Shown here in pieces: positions 1 through 10,073 of a stretch of 64,000 bases of DNA. How positions within the stretch are numbered: the first letter of the stretch is position 1; the number at the start of each line of letters is the position of its first letter. Source of the DNA: Corallochytrium limacisporum (taxonomy: Eukaryota > Opisthokonta); the NCBI GenBank assembly GCA_002811645.1, contig PDIP01000004.1:62001-126000 (forward strand), read 5' to 3'. A model generated the notes under the pieces. That model was not told the origin of the DNA. It was given only the letters and a program-made list of their open reading frames with translations, and did not search any database. Both the position numbers and the translations under genes were made by a program.

Positions 1-23
1 TCTGCTGGTGGCCATGTGAGAGA

Positions 24-30
24 GGGGGGG
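24..30 (+). promoter_or_regulatory. G7 run upstream of TyrRS
   Basis: Seven consecutive G on the sense strand, 223 bp before the TyrRS start codon. It belongs to the sense-strand G-run set described in the findings. No TATA box is obvious between it and the gene. Confidence 0.4.
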
Positions 31-253
31 ATGCAGTGGTGAAAGGAGAAAAAAAAGGCCAATCTTTGGAGTGCGGCGGTCTCTCCTCCACAGGGTCAGC
101 GACAGTGGCCTCTACTGGCGCACGGACCTGCAAAGTTTGCTTGTTTAGATGGTTTTTGAGAGTGTCTATTCGTTCACAAACAGATAGATCGTGATTACAG
201 AGAACAAGGACTATTTTGCTGTCTTCCATATATACACACTTTGAATCATCAAT

Positions 254-1867
254 ATGTCGGACGGGTTCAGCAGTGCCTTTGGCCAGCTTTCGATTGCGGA
301 AACAGCTGAGGAGAAGCTCGAGCTCATAAACCGCAATCTGGATGAGGTGCTCGGTAGCAAGAAGCTGGAAGAAATCGTGAAAGAGAGGCCCCTCAAGATT
401 TACTGGGGTACTGCTACCACGGGAAAGCCTCATATCGCCTACTTTGTTCCCATCTCAAAGATTGCCGACTTCTTGCGGGCAGGATGTGAGATTACAATTT
501 TGTTCGCCGACTTGCATGCTTACTTGGATAACATGAAGGCACCTTGGGACCTCCTGCAACTGCGTGTCAAGTACTACGAGGCTGTTATCAAGTCCATGTT
601 GGAGTCTATTGGTGTGCCCCTTGATAAACTAAAGTTTGTGCAGGGTACCAGCTTTCAGCTGTCTCGGGAATACACTCTTGATGTATACAAGATGAGCAGT
701 TTGGTAACGGAGCATGATGCCAAGAAGGCTGGTGCCGAGGTGGTCAAGCAAGTTGAGAGCGCTTTGCTCTCCGGTCTTCTGTACCCTGGTCTGCAGGCTC
801 TTGACGAGCACTACCTCGGTGTAGATGCCCAATTTGGCGGTGTTGACCAGCGCAAGATTTTCGTATACGCTGAAAAGTACCTTCCCATCCTCGGCTATGA
901 GAAGCGTATCCATCTCATGAACCCCATGGTCCCAGGCCTAACTGGCGCCAAGATGAGCTCTTCCGAAGTCGATTCAAAGATTGACCTGCTCGACAGTGCC
1001 AAGGATGTCGCAAAGAAAGTCAAGAAGGCCTTCTGTGAGGAGGGTGTCATTGAGGGCAACGGTGTGCTGGCCTTCTGCCGAACGGTAATCTTCCCTCTGC
1101 TTAAGGGCGCTGGTAAGGTCTTTGATATCAAACGCAAGGAGGAATACGGTGGCAACGTCTCATTCGACACGTACGAACACCTCGAAGCCGCCTTCATTGA
1201 CAAGAAAATTTTCCCATTGGATCTGAAGCAGGCAGTTATTGATTACCTGAACGGACTCCTGGAGCCCATCCGTCGCAAGTTTGCAGAGTCCAAGGAGTTG
1301 CAGGAGATCACTGCCAAGGCCTATCCCAAGGAGGCCAAGAAAGCCGCAGTGAAAGTTGTGGAGAATCGGGAGGCGGACATCAGCCGGTGTGACATCCGAA
1401 TCGGACAAATCAAGAGCATCGAGCCGGTTGAGAACGCGGACTCGCTGTTTAAGGAGATGATTGATGTGGGTACTGGATCCGATGTCCAGGTTGTGAGTGG
1501 ATTACGGAAGTTCTACAAAGAAGAGGACCTGCTTGGCAAAAAAGTTGCTGTGCTTTGCAATATGAAGCCTTCTCGTATGAAAGGAGTTGAGTCCAAGGCC
1601 ATGGTCTTGGCAACTGCAAGTGAAGACGGGAGCATCGTCGAAGTGCTCGAAGTTCCTGAGGGGGCTACCATTGGCGAGCGCGTGATTTGTGATGGTTATG
1701 ATGCCGAGCCCGACGAGCAGTTGAACCCACGGAGAAAGGTTTGGGAGAAGTGCGCTGTTGACCTCAAGGTCAACGGCAAGGGCGTGGCTACCTACCGCGA
1801 TGTCGAACTTAACACTTCCGGCGGCCCACTGTCCTCGAAGACACTCAAGGATGCTTTCATCCGCTAA
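254..1867 (+). CDS. YARS1: Cytoplasmic tyrosyl-tRNA synthetase with C-terminal EMAP II domain
   Basis: This class Ic synthetase charges tRNA-Tyr in the cytosol. The 537-residue protein follows animal YARS1 along its whole length. The catalytic Rossmann fold spans about residues 20-260, with the HIGH-like GKPHIAYF at 57-64 and KMSSS at 233-237. An anticodon-binding region follows to about 365. An EMAP II/OB-fold tRNA-binding domain runs from about 375 to the end (DIRIGQI, then NADSL). Fungal TyrRS lacks this tail, while animal TyrRS has it, so the architecture points to a holozoan. The ELR tripeptide that gives human mini-TyrRS cytokine activity reads QLR here (LLQLRVKYY, about 100-108). The ATG at 254 has A at -3. 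The gene is intron-free and converges on the PFKFB-like gene with 162 bp between stop codons. Confidence 0.97.
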   Translation: MSDGFSSAFGQLSIAETAEEKLELINRNLDEVLGSKKLEEIVKERPLKIYWGTATTGKPHIAYFVPISKIADFLRAGCEITILFADLHAYLDNMKAPWDLLQLRVKYYEAVIKSMLESIGVPLDKLKFVQGTSFQLSREYTLDVYKMSSLVTEHDAKKAGAEVVKQVESALLSGLLYPGLQALDEHYLGVDAQFGGVDQRKIFVYAEKYLPILGYEKRIHLMNPMVPGLTGAKMSSSEVDSKIDLLDSAKDVAKKVKKAFCEEGVIEGNGVLAFCRTVIFPLLKGAGKVFDIKRKEEYGGNVSFDTYEHLEAAFIDKKIFPLDLKQAVIDYLNGLLEPIRRKFAESKELQEITAKAYPKEAKKAAVKVVENREADISRCDIRIGQIKSIEPVENADSLFKEMIDVGTGSDVQVVSGLRKFYKEEDLLGKKVAVLCNMKPSRMKGVESKAMVLATASEDGSIVEVLEVPEGATIGERVICDGYDAEPDEQLNPRRKVWEKCAVDLKVNGKGVATYRDVELNTSGGPLSSKTLKDAFIR

Positions 1868-2029
1868 AGAACTCACACCAGTTTCTCGTCTCTGTCACTG
1901 AGTAAAGCAAGTAGCAAGTCAAGTTTTCATTGATCGAAATACATGACGTTATGAGTTTATGATACAAGTATGTAAAAGATGTGTTCAGAGACAAGATTTA
2001 AGAGAAACAAACAAGTGATAAACAGCCGC

Positions 2030-4048
2030 TCAAGGAGTCGCAGGTTCGCTCTTTGAGGATGTGGTGCTAGCGCTCAGATCCTCGCCGAAGACATGCTCTT
2101 CTTCCACGTGGTGACATAAGATACCGGGACTCGGGAAAATTCTGTCACAGCCACCCCACCGACAAGGATAACGCCTACCGGCTCCTTCCTTCAGCTTGCG
2201 ATCGGCAGTTGCCATCATGGAGATCTCAGCGGCACTGTCTGCGCCGGATTGGTGAGCCAGAGACTTGCTCAGATACTGCGATGATGGTTCTGTCCAATTA
2301 GTATAAGGGATAAGCAAGCGGGGACTCTCACTCGACAGGCTACGACCAAAGGTCAAGTCCAATGCGGGGTCCGAACCGCCGGGGCTTGCAACAGTACTGT
2401 TCCATTGGTTGTGAAGCGAAGAGCTGAGATCTTGATGGTGATGCAAAACTCCTCCGTGACTCGGAGTCAGCCGGTGCACTGTGTTTTTGGGAATGCGAAT
2501 ATCAGGAATCTTAGCCACGGGAATGTCCCGGAAGTATGCGTAGATGACTGCAAGTACATCTTGGTGGGCAATGACCACCACAGGTCTATCTTCGCGCTCC
2601 AATTCCACAATGATGGGACGCACACGCTCCATGAGATCCACATAGGACTCGCCACCCTGAGGATACCTGTAGTTCAGAGGATCCGCATGTTGAAGATGAA
2701 TCTCCTCCGGCATAGTCTCAGCGATGTAGTCCGGTGACCTCCCATCTGCGGCCCCGAGGTAGCGCTCATTCAGGATGTTGAACTGCTTGTAGCACCAGTG
2801 GCTTGGGAAGTACTCCGCGGTTTGAGTGGACCGGCGCATCGAGCTGGTCATGCACACCACCTTCCTTTGGCCTTCCAATTCATCGTCCAGAATGCCACCA
2901 AGCATACGCGCATAAAGAACACCACGGGCCGTGAGGCTCGAATCACCTCCCAATTTCCCGCTTCGCCGGTATTGAGTCTCGCCGGACCTCAAAAGGTAGA
3001 TTGGTCGTGGTTTCAGATGGGTGTTCATAAGGAAGAAGACAATCTGACTTCCCAGGTACCCTTCCACCTGGTACGTATCCACCTTCTGTCCAACATTCAT
3101 AATCTTAATATAGCGCATTGCTGGATTTTCCGACTCGTGGACAGTCTGATAGGCCGCTTCATAATGCCTCAACCGCTCCAAAAAATCTGCCTTCGCCTCT
3201 TCCGGGGCCATGTGGCGATAGTCAGGGCTGTTTGCCTTTAGACAGACATTGAAGTTAATTTGCTCCTGGTCATCGCAGAGGATCTCCAGGAAAAGAACAT
3301 CCAGATTGCTCTCCTTCTGGCACCGATTCCAAATCATGCGCCTGCGGTCAGGGTTTGAATTTGTAGCATCCATGATGGCGATTTTCCCATTCTTCTGGAA
3401 CAAATACTCTAACCCTGCCTCCAAAGTGTCCATTGCAATCTGATCCCGTTTCTGTTTTGCTTCCAAGTTAGAAGGGTCGAAGAAGCTTGCCTGATGAACT
3501 GGCATTGCAGCAAGATCTATACCACTATCTTTCTTCAGTTTGAGCCTCCGTCGGGTACCACAGTTGAAGACTTCAACTTTGTACCCACGCCAGGCCAAGT
3601 ATCTACGCAACTTCTTGCTAATAAAACTTTTTCCCCGTGCCGGCAGCCCGACCATGACAATCATCATTTTCTTGTCATCCTTGTTGATCTTGGAATGTGC
3701 TCCCTCGGCCAGTTTTGTTCGAACAATGTGCTCGTCCATGGTCTTTTTGTTCATTACATCTCGGGTAGGAGCTCCCATTGAAAGACCGCTATCGACGTCA
3801 AGATGTAACACCGCGGCCAACTGAAGCAACTCCTGGGTACTATTTCGCTTCGTCCAGCTGCCTTCGAGTGCATTCCGCCCGGGCGATAGGAGAAGTGGGC
3901 TCTGGTTGCCTTGCTCATAGGAATCGAAGTCCTTTATCATTTGGACTCCCACAGGAGCCATTCCCCGAGGACTCTTAACCGGGCGGACATTCGGCCTTGA
4001 AACCGGGATGGGTACAGACTTCTTTTGGCTGCACGACATTCCCGCCAT
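2030..4048 (-). CDS. PFKFB: 6-phosphofructo-2-kinase with degenerate bisphosphatase domain and C2H2 zinc finger
   Basis: The enzyme makes fructose 2,6-bisphosphate, the allosteric activator of glycolysis. The protein has 672 residues. A disordered N terminus (1-125) precedes the kinase domain, which has a Walker A loop GLPARGKS (134-141) and DATNSNPDRR (228-237). A histidine-phosphatase-like domain covers about 348-530. There the catalytic RHGE motif reads RSGE (354-357), so the phospho-accepting His is Ser. The family's CEEMTYEEI segment carrying the acid/base Glu is also replaced (LGAADGRSPDYI). The second His (AHQ, H495) remains. Yeast Pfk26 is known to carry the same His-to-Ser change and to lack phosphatase activity, so this is probably kinase only. 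Residues 629-652 form a canonical C-X4-C-X3-F-X5-L-X2-H-X4-H zinc finger, which I do not know from this family. Identity is firm; activity is inferred. Confidence 0.95.
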   Translation of the reverse strand: MAGMSCSQKKSVPIPVSRPNVRPVKSPRGMAPVGVQMIKDFDSYEQGNQSPLLLSPGRNALEGSWTKRNSTQELLQLAAVLHLDVDSGLSMGAPTRDVMNKKTMDEHIVRTKLAEGAHSKINKDDKKMMIVMVGLPARGKSFISKKLRRYLAWRGYKVEVFNCGTRRRLKLKKDSGIDLAAMPVHQASFFDPSNLEAKQKRDQIAMDTLEAGLEYLFQKNGKIAIMDATNSNPDRRRMIWNRCQKESNLDVLFLEILCDDQEQINFNVCLKANSPDYRHMAPEEAKADFLERLRHYEAAYQTVHESENPAMRYIKIMNVGQKVDTYQVEGYLGSQIVFFLMNTHLKPRPIYLLRSGETQYRRSGKLGGDSSLTARGVLYARMLGGILDDELEGQRKVVCMTSSMRRSTQTAEYFPSHWCYKQFNILNERYLGAADGRSPDYIAETMPEEIHLQHADPLNYRYPQGGESYVDLMERVRPIIVELEREDRPVVVIAHQDVLAVIYAYFRDIPVAKIPDIRIPKNTVHRLTPSHGGVLHHHQDLSSSLHNQWNSTVASPGGSDPALDLTFGRSLSSESPRLLIPYTNWTEPSSQYLSKSLAHQSGADSAAEISMMATADRKLKEGAGRRYPCRWGGCDRIFPSPGILCHHVEEEHVFGEDLSASTTSSKSEPATP

Positions 4049-4929
4049 CTTTCGTTTACTTTGATTTAGAGTTCAAGAGTTACGTCATGGTGACGTGTTA
4101 CACTGCTCTTCTTAAAAAAGGATTTCACTTAGTCACACTGATTTCTTTAGGGCTCGTGACCTCTGTCACTAGTTCTGTGTACGATGTCCTAAATTTCTAC
4201 AGGTTTCTGGATTCCTTCGACTACCTTTCGCTCCACCGCCGCGTCAAAATAGAATACTCCCCTGACCCCAACCAGGCGAACAGGTTGTCCTTGGGCGCGC
4301 TTCGGTATTGCATGCAATGTCTTGTCGCGTACTCCGAAGCAAAACTTCTCGCTTTCTTCGTATCTCGCAAAACATTCTACACACTCAAAGCGTCCTCAAA
4401 CACTTTGCACCGGTTTCTGCGCACGCAGGAACCTCGCGGGTCCTTGTCATAGTCAGTGCCTCGGAAAAAAACGGAAGCGGAAGAGGAGGGGAGCCAACAC
4501 GTCCACTCTCCATCCTGCGACGTCTTGAGTAAGAACCTCTTAGACTTTTTCTTGTCAACAAACTGCAACCCGCCCAGACCTTGTCGCAGTTTAGTATTCC
4601 AACTGCAGGGGATCGAGGGCTTGGGAAAAAAATGAGGGAGAGAGAGACTCGCCACTTCCCCCCTCCTCGCCTTCCTAGCTTTTTCGTCCACCACCACGCC
4701 CCGACCCTTTTGTTTTCTCCTTGTTACGCGCCGGGCCTTCCCTCCCAGTTTTTTTTTCTGTTGCGAATCACCGCGACTACAAGCGGGGACTGTCGCCGGG
4801 CCCGGTTGGCGCGCCCACAAAATCAAGCGGTGGTCGGTGGTGGTAGCCCAGCGAGGGTGAATGGCTTACTCCGGGGAATGAGGCGGAGAAAGTTTGGCGG
4901 GAGGGGAAGCGCAGGATGGGCATTTAGGC

Positions 4930-4936
4930 GGGGGGG
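4930..4936 (+). promoter_or_regulatory. Orphan G7 run upstream of a TATA site
   Basis: Seven G on the + strand inside the PFKFB/RCC1 intergenic region, about 290 bp before a TATATAAA. By analogy with the other G-runs, it would predict a + strand transcript starting near 5255. Confidence 0.25.
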
Positions 4937-5226
4937 ACCGAGAGTGGGTGATGAATTATGCCAAGAACGGGGAAATCGGTCAGCGCGCAGGAAAGAAAAC
5001 CCCCCTCCCCCCAAAAAAAAGGGGGGAAATTGAAATGGAGGCGCCCTTCGCGGCGCCCTGTGTGACGCGCAGGTTGGTGTACTCGCAAAGCGCGAGGTAG
5101 CAGCGAAGGCTGTTAATTTTCTATGGCACCAGTGGCCAGCCTTTTCTTCCGTCTCACGGCCCGGTGGCGGCAGTGGTGGGTCTCTCACACAACCCGAGAC
5201 CTCACTGCGCTCAACCGGGTTCCGGC

Positions 5227-5234
5227 TATATAAA
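5227..5234 (+). promoter_or_regulatory. TATA box candidate
   Basis: TATATAAA lies 55 bp before the ATG of the 195-codon open frame at 5282. An A-rich stretch lies between them. The spacing suits a very short 5' UTR. Confidence 0.35.
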
Positions 5235-5281
5235 GCCAGTACCCCCTCCGCCGCGGCAGCAAAGGCCAAAAAAAAAACTCA

Positions 5282-5869
5282 ATGAGCAGGTGTAGAAATT
5301 CTTTCTCCCGGTGGGCTACCTGCTTGAATGGAGTTTGGCTGGGAGTGCGTACTGAGTCAACCAGCGCAAGGCAGCGGGGCTGCAAGATCATCTTCGGTTC
5401 CCGGAGCACAAATGAACGAGAGTTTCCAGATCCCATTACATTCCTTAATGGCCTGTTTTGTATCATTTCGAATGAGCAATTTGTAATAATGGACAAAAGA
5501 AAGGGTCAGGGCGGCGAAAGCAAAAAAATAAAGTTGAAAAAAAAAGAACTTTTTCTTCAGTTTACACAGCGGCAGCTGCTGCGCTGCGCGGCTGCCAACG
5601 AACCTGTCCCCCCTCGGTTTCCACCGGCTGTGTTCTGTGTTAAAATGTACTGCGCAATAGGTCAGCGGGCGGGGAGGGAGACAGAATGCGGAGGGGTGGG
5701 GGCGATCTTTGTGGCGCAAACGCAGGACAGCAATGGAAGTAAGGGAGGTGCAGCGATGGCCGAGGGATTTCTGGAGAAAAAAGTGTGTGAAAGCCAGGGT
5801 AGCAAAAGGAACGCAGCGACCAGTACTGAAACTACTGCCACTATCGGCCGACCCTGCCTAACGAGATAA
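5282..5869 (+). CDS. Possible small gene, unrecognised 195-residue product
   Basis: An ATG-initiated open frame of 195 codons with a TATATAAA 48 bp upstream of it. A G7 run at 4930-4936 lies on the same strand. The product is Lys/Arg-rich in the middle (IMDKRKGQGG, then a KIKLKKK cluster near residue 85) and low-complexity Ser/Thr-rich at the end. I recognise no domain, signal peptide or homologue. A frame this long could arise by chance in 4 kb of sequence, and the amino-acid composition is not convincing. The transcript may be real while the protein is not. Confidence 0.22.
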   Translation: MSRCRNSFSRWATCLNGVWLGVRTESTSARQRGCKIIFGSRSTNEREFPDPITFLNGLFCIISNEQFVIMDKRKGQGGESKKIKLKKKELFLQFTQRQLLRCAAANEPVPPRFPPAVFCVKMYCAIGQRAGRETECGGVGAIFVAQTQDSNGSKGGAAMAEGFLEKKVCESQGSKRNAATSTETTATIGRPCLTR

Positions 5870-7807
5870 ATAAACATCGGAACAGCAACGTTGGACTGTG
5901 AGAGCAGCATGGGTTTCCCGCAGAGACCAATGGCCCTTTCAAATTACTGTTGGCTCCAATAGTAATAAATGTACTAATATTCGGACGGTACCAACGGCAC
6001 TTGAAGCAGAATGCTGGCCTAACGAGAGGGCGGTCGAGGACAACAGATTCAACCTTGTACACGCGGTCAGTCTCGGGAGGCGCACTGCCCCGGGATCGCA
6101 GCAAAGCGATTGGGTCCTCAGCAGTAAACGTCGCGTGCAATTATCCTGTATCCGTTACTCAGCATGAAAGAAGAGGACAGATTCTGAATCGGAGCATGTA
6201 GACGCCGTCATCCGAGTTGGATGTCCGTTGTGACTGTGCAGTAGCTGGTACAATGGCCTCTCCTTTGGAACAGCACTCGTCGGGGCCCGAGGGCCCAGCC
6301 TTAATTTTGGGATGGGAGGTTGCATAGTGAATGGCTGGTTTTAGCTCTGGTTGCGGCTGCGGCGGGGGCGGGGGGTTGGCACATACGACGGTTCGTGGCC
6401 AACGGGGTTGTGTTTCATTGGGCACAGAGGCTGCGCTTTGAAACGAACCCCAATTTCTAATTCCCAAGTGCTCGAGATCCCTGGCATCGTCTTGATGAAA
6501 CTATCTCCTTGCCATGCGAGTGGGAGCGCGAATCGGAACCGAGGTCGGCTTGATGTGCATCTCACCCTGCCGCACCGCGGACCCAGTCGCGGTCAAGTTT
6601 GGCACATAGTAGCAATAGTAGCAATAGGAGGACCTGCGTGGCGTATGATTTGTACGCGGATCGAATACGGAGACTTGTGTGCTTTTTCCACTGTGGCGAA
6701 TCAGCGGCCACAGCTCACGACCCTATTTCTCCGTTGATCAGTGTATTCTGATCGTAAAACAAAGAGGAGTCATGGACACTTTTGCACAGTAAATAATGAG
6801 TATTGCACCGATGCACAGTGAGATTGTATGTCTTCCTCTATTGGATTCTGCGCAACTTTCCCCATGGGTTCGTTACCAGTGGAAGAAGGACCACCGGTCT
6901 CCGACAACCCATTTCATTAGCCACTTACTAGGGAGGTCCGGCTGAGCGGCTGGGCGGTTTTCAGGTTCCGTACTGGTCCAATAGTATTCTGCGGAGTCTA
7001 AATCCTGAGCGAGATTTAACGCCTATGCTGGCCGGTTGTTCCCCAAAATTGATATAAAAGAGTAGCAGCATCGGCAATTGTTGCCCGCACCGCCGTGGTG
7101 TCTGCAGTAGTGCCTGTTGTTGATGGTATATCCTAAGAGCGACATGATGGTGGCGCTAGTAAAAGGTTCATCTTACATACCGACACAAGGTGTCTAAGAG
7201 TTTATACGTCATTCCAGCGTACATTCCCTCATGGCCTTCACACTTTTTGGACCAGTAGATCAGCGGCACTCACAGAGGCATTGAGTACCCCGCCGACACT
7301 TGATGGCAAGGTACGGAGAATTGTACGCGGTACCCAAATAGGTTGGGCCAGGGGGGGAGGGGCAGTCTTCGGCTTGGGTTGCCTCTTTGACACGGCAACG
7401 GGGGTCTCCAGTGATTGATCCTTGGAGGTCCCAGAATTGATCTAATGATCCAGGGCCACCGGACAAGTGAGTGGAGATTTTGTCCCGCCCACTGCGCAGT
7501 ACTTTCAGTAATATGGACCTGTAGCAGATGAGGAAGGCGGTTGCCTTCGGTGGGCACTGAAACTATGGCAGCCATGGAAAAAAGCAATAACACAGCGCAG
7601 GGAGAAGCTTGGGTTTCAGCAAAGAGGGAGGGGCGGTGTGTGTTCACGGGGCCTCATAGTTTTGCCTTTGCTACGCTGGGCTCGGGGTACTGAATGAACC
7701 GAAGTATCGGACCGGTACGGAGCGGTACTCTCAGTATTGACAAATGGTGTGACGTAGGGAGGGCCTGTCTAGAGCACCTGGGACGAGGAGGTGGCACGGC
7801 ACCCCAC

Positions 7808-7820
7808 GGGGGGGGGGGGG
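7808..7820 (+). promoter_or_regulatory. G13 run upstream of RCC1
   Basis: Thirteen G preceded by CCCCAC on the sense strand, 174 bp before the RCC1 start codon. A second run, G7 at 7351-7357, lies further upstream on the same strand. Confidence 0.45.
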
Positions 7821-7994
7821 TGTATGTGTTATGGCCATGGGATCTGAAGGGGTATGGGTTGTGTACACTATAGTGCGCATTTTTGGTACGCTACAGATGG
7901 TACTAAGGAACTACTAATCAACTTTACCCAAGTTCTCCATACTAAAGGAGATTGTGTCGTTTGCATACTACATTAGCTGGGCACGCTCAAAACG

Positions 7995-9287
7995 ATGGCA
8001 CCTACACCGAGTAAACGTAAACACGCGGAGTTTGCGCTCCTAAGCGCACCGGAGAGGAACTCGATCTCGGGAACTGTTCTGCTCGCTGGCGAGAATATGG
8101 GTGGTATGTTGGGTCTGCCTGAACACATTGCCACACGTCGTAAGGCGTTCAAGAATCCGACCATGCAGCCATTCGATGTGGTTGCAGTCAAGTGCGGTGG
8201 CATGCACTCACTGTTCCTCACCAAGGACGGCCGAGTGTACTCTTGTGGTGTTAACGACGAAGGCGCTCTGGGACGGGAAGGTGACGAGTTTGAGCCGGCC
8301 GAGGTCTCTGGCTTGGAGGGAGTTAACGTGGTATCCATCACGGCCGGTGATAGCCATTCCGCCGCGCTCGCCGATGACGGTAGCGTGTGGGTTTGGGGAT
8401 GCTACCGCGACTCAAACGGAAAGCTTGGCTTCCCTGGAGGTGCTCTTGTCCAGAAGACAGCCGCGTGCATCATTCCTGCACCTAAAAAGCCCAGTGAAAA
8501 GATCATCAAGCTGGTCAGTGGAACGGAGCACACCCTCGCTTTGCAGGCAGATGGTACAGTTCTTTCATGGGGCTGCCCTGAGAATGGCCAGACTGGTAAG
8601 TTCGCTGCCCGCATCAACATTCGGGGCCGCAAGGAGAAGGAATTGACTCCTGGACCGGTGACTTTCGGAAAGCAGAAGGGCGTGCGTGGACAACGTGCGG
8701 TTGATATCTTTGCGGGTGGGTACCATTCTTTCGCCTTATTAGACAACGGTAATGTGATTGGGTTTGGATTAAACAACCACGGACAGCTTGCACTCGACGC
8801 TGATGAAGTCCAGTTCACTATGTTCCCCACAGTCTGCAAGACGATTGCAGACCTAAAGCCTAAGACAATTGCGTGTGGCCAGCACCACACTACCATCCTT
8901 ACAGAATCTGGACGAGTCTTTGCCCTGGGGCGCGGTGACTACGGTCGTCTTGGCACTGGAAATGAGGAGCACGCTCACGCTGGAGGTCCTGTGCCTGTCA
9001 CCGTCCCTCCCGGAAGTAAGGTTGTCAAACTTCACGCGGGGACTGCACAGACCTTCATGATCGATTCCGATGGTAAAGGATGGGCTTGCGGCTTCGGGGA
9101 GAACTACCAGCTGTCCAATGGCGATGACGAAGATCGGAAGACGTTCACAGAGATAGTCTCGCCGCATCTGGAGGGACGCAAAGTCATCGACATATCCTGC
9201 GGTGCTCAGCACACCGCTGTGCTTGCCACCAAGCTGACCAGCGACAAAGAAGGCAAACCCACTCCTAGCAAGACCCCAACCAAGTAG
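7995..9287 (+). CDS. RCC1: RCC1, Ran guanine-nucleotide exchange factor
   Basis: The product is the chromatin-bound exchange factor that produces Ran-GTP for nuclear transport and spindle assembly. The 430-residue protein is close to human RCC1 (421) in length. It has a basic N-terminal tail (SKRKHAE) followed by seven RCC1 repeats. Diagnostic segments include CGGMHSLFL, GVNDEGALGRE, AGDSHSAAL, CGQHHTT (equivalent of human His304) and GDYGRLGTG. The catalytic loop SGNDH of human RCC1, which contains Asp182, reads SGTEH here, so the key Asp appears as Glu. The C-terminal tail (GKPTPSKTPTK) is Lys/Thr/Pro-rich. The gene is intron-free and the ATG at 7995 has A at -3. It is followed 786 bp later by ATE1 on the same strand. 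Confidence 0.95.
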   Translation: MAPTPSKRKHAEFALLSAPERNSISGTVLLAGENMGGMLGLPEHIATRRKAFKNPTMQPFDVVAVKCGGMHSLFLTKDGRVYSCGVNDEGALGREGDEFEPAEVSGLEGVNVVSITAGDSHSAALADDGSVWVWGCYRDSNGKLGFPGGALVQKTAACIIPAPKKPSEKIIKLVSGTEHTLALQADGTVLSWGCPENGQTGKFAARINIRGRKEKELTPGPVTFGKQKGVRGQRAVDIFAGGYHSFALLDNGNVIGFGLNNHGQLALDADEVQFTMFPTVCKTIADLKPKTIACGQHHTTILTESGRVFALGRGDYGRLGTGNEEHAHAGGPVPVTVPPGSKVVKLHAGTAQTFMIDSDGKGWACGFGENYQLSNGDDEDRKTFTEIVSPHLEGRKVIDISCGAQHTAVLATKLTSDKEGKPTPSKTPTK

Positions 9288-10073
9288 AGTTTAAATTTTG
9301 AACAGAGTTCCAGTAGCCCACAGATGATGAAGCAACAATAGATGAATCAAAAAACGTAGTACATTCGACTCGCCACCAACCATTGGGTACGTGTGCGGAA
9401 AGCAAGGGGAGGGACTGCGCGCTTGGACGAGGGGGCCACGGGGGCCAGTAAGAAAGCGCCTGGGTCCCGTTCCAGAGCGGAAAGGCGTGGATACCGACCT
9501 CCCTCCCCCGCGGGGGTTACAAGCCATAGCCTTCTTCGGCATCTCTGGCTCTTACCTGCCCTAGTTTCATAGTAAAAGCATGGATGTTCCATAGGGTCCG
9601 GTCAGGCCTTATCAATTTCCCCTTCTGCAGCTCTTCCTTCGTTTCAGTATCTCTGCTCCCGCTCCATAGATAATGTACGGAAATATGACGTGGTCGCGTC
9701 CTTCCCCGTTTGCTACTTTGTTTCTGCTGCAGGCGCCAGGCGCTTTGGTTTCGCCGTAGGAATTTAGCAATTGCGGGAGGACGGCCCCGTAGGGGAGGCG
9801 GACGTTAGTGCGGCCAGCTAGATCCGGTTGTCCTTGGGCGGTGATTGAGGAGGCGCAGTCAACCGGGCAGCCTGTCCGAACCCCTCTCGGGGCACAAAGT
9901 ATTTAACTGGACACAACTGCCCGTAAATAATTTGCTATACCACATTTGTTTTACCACAGTGAACCTACGAGCCGCTCAATCAGAGAATGGCCGCGTCAGC
10001 ACAATGTATATTTTCACGGGCGCTCCGACATGAAGCCCCTGGGAACTGTTAGTTCAAGGGACGACAATAGAGC
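9288..10073. other. Intergenic region between RCC1 and ATE1
   Basis: No gene seen. It contains G5 stretches near 9429-9450 and a C5GCG5 palindrome at 9505-9516. The G-rich half is on the ATE1 sense strand but shorter than the runs upstream of other genes. Confidence 0.4.

Larger units (their letters stand above)
4049..7994. other. 4-kb divergent intergenic region between PFKFB and RCC1
   Basis: No recognisable gene. It holds purine- and pyrimidine-rich tracts, C6TC6 at 5000-5012 with G6 at 5021-5026, G7 at 4930-4936 and 7351-7357, and G13 at 7808-7820. TATA-like sites occur at 5227-5234 and 7053-7060. One open frame (5282-5869) follows the first TATA site and is listed separately. Other open frames overlap on both strands with compositions typical of non-coding DNA. 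Confidence 0.5.
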
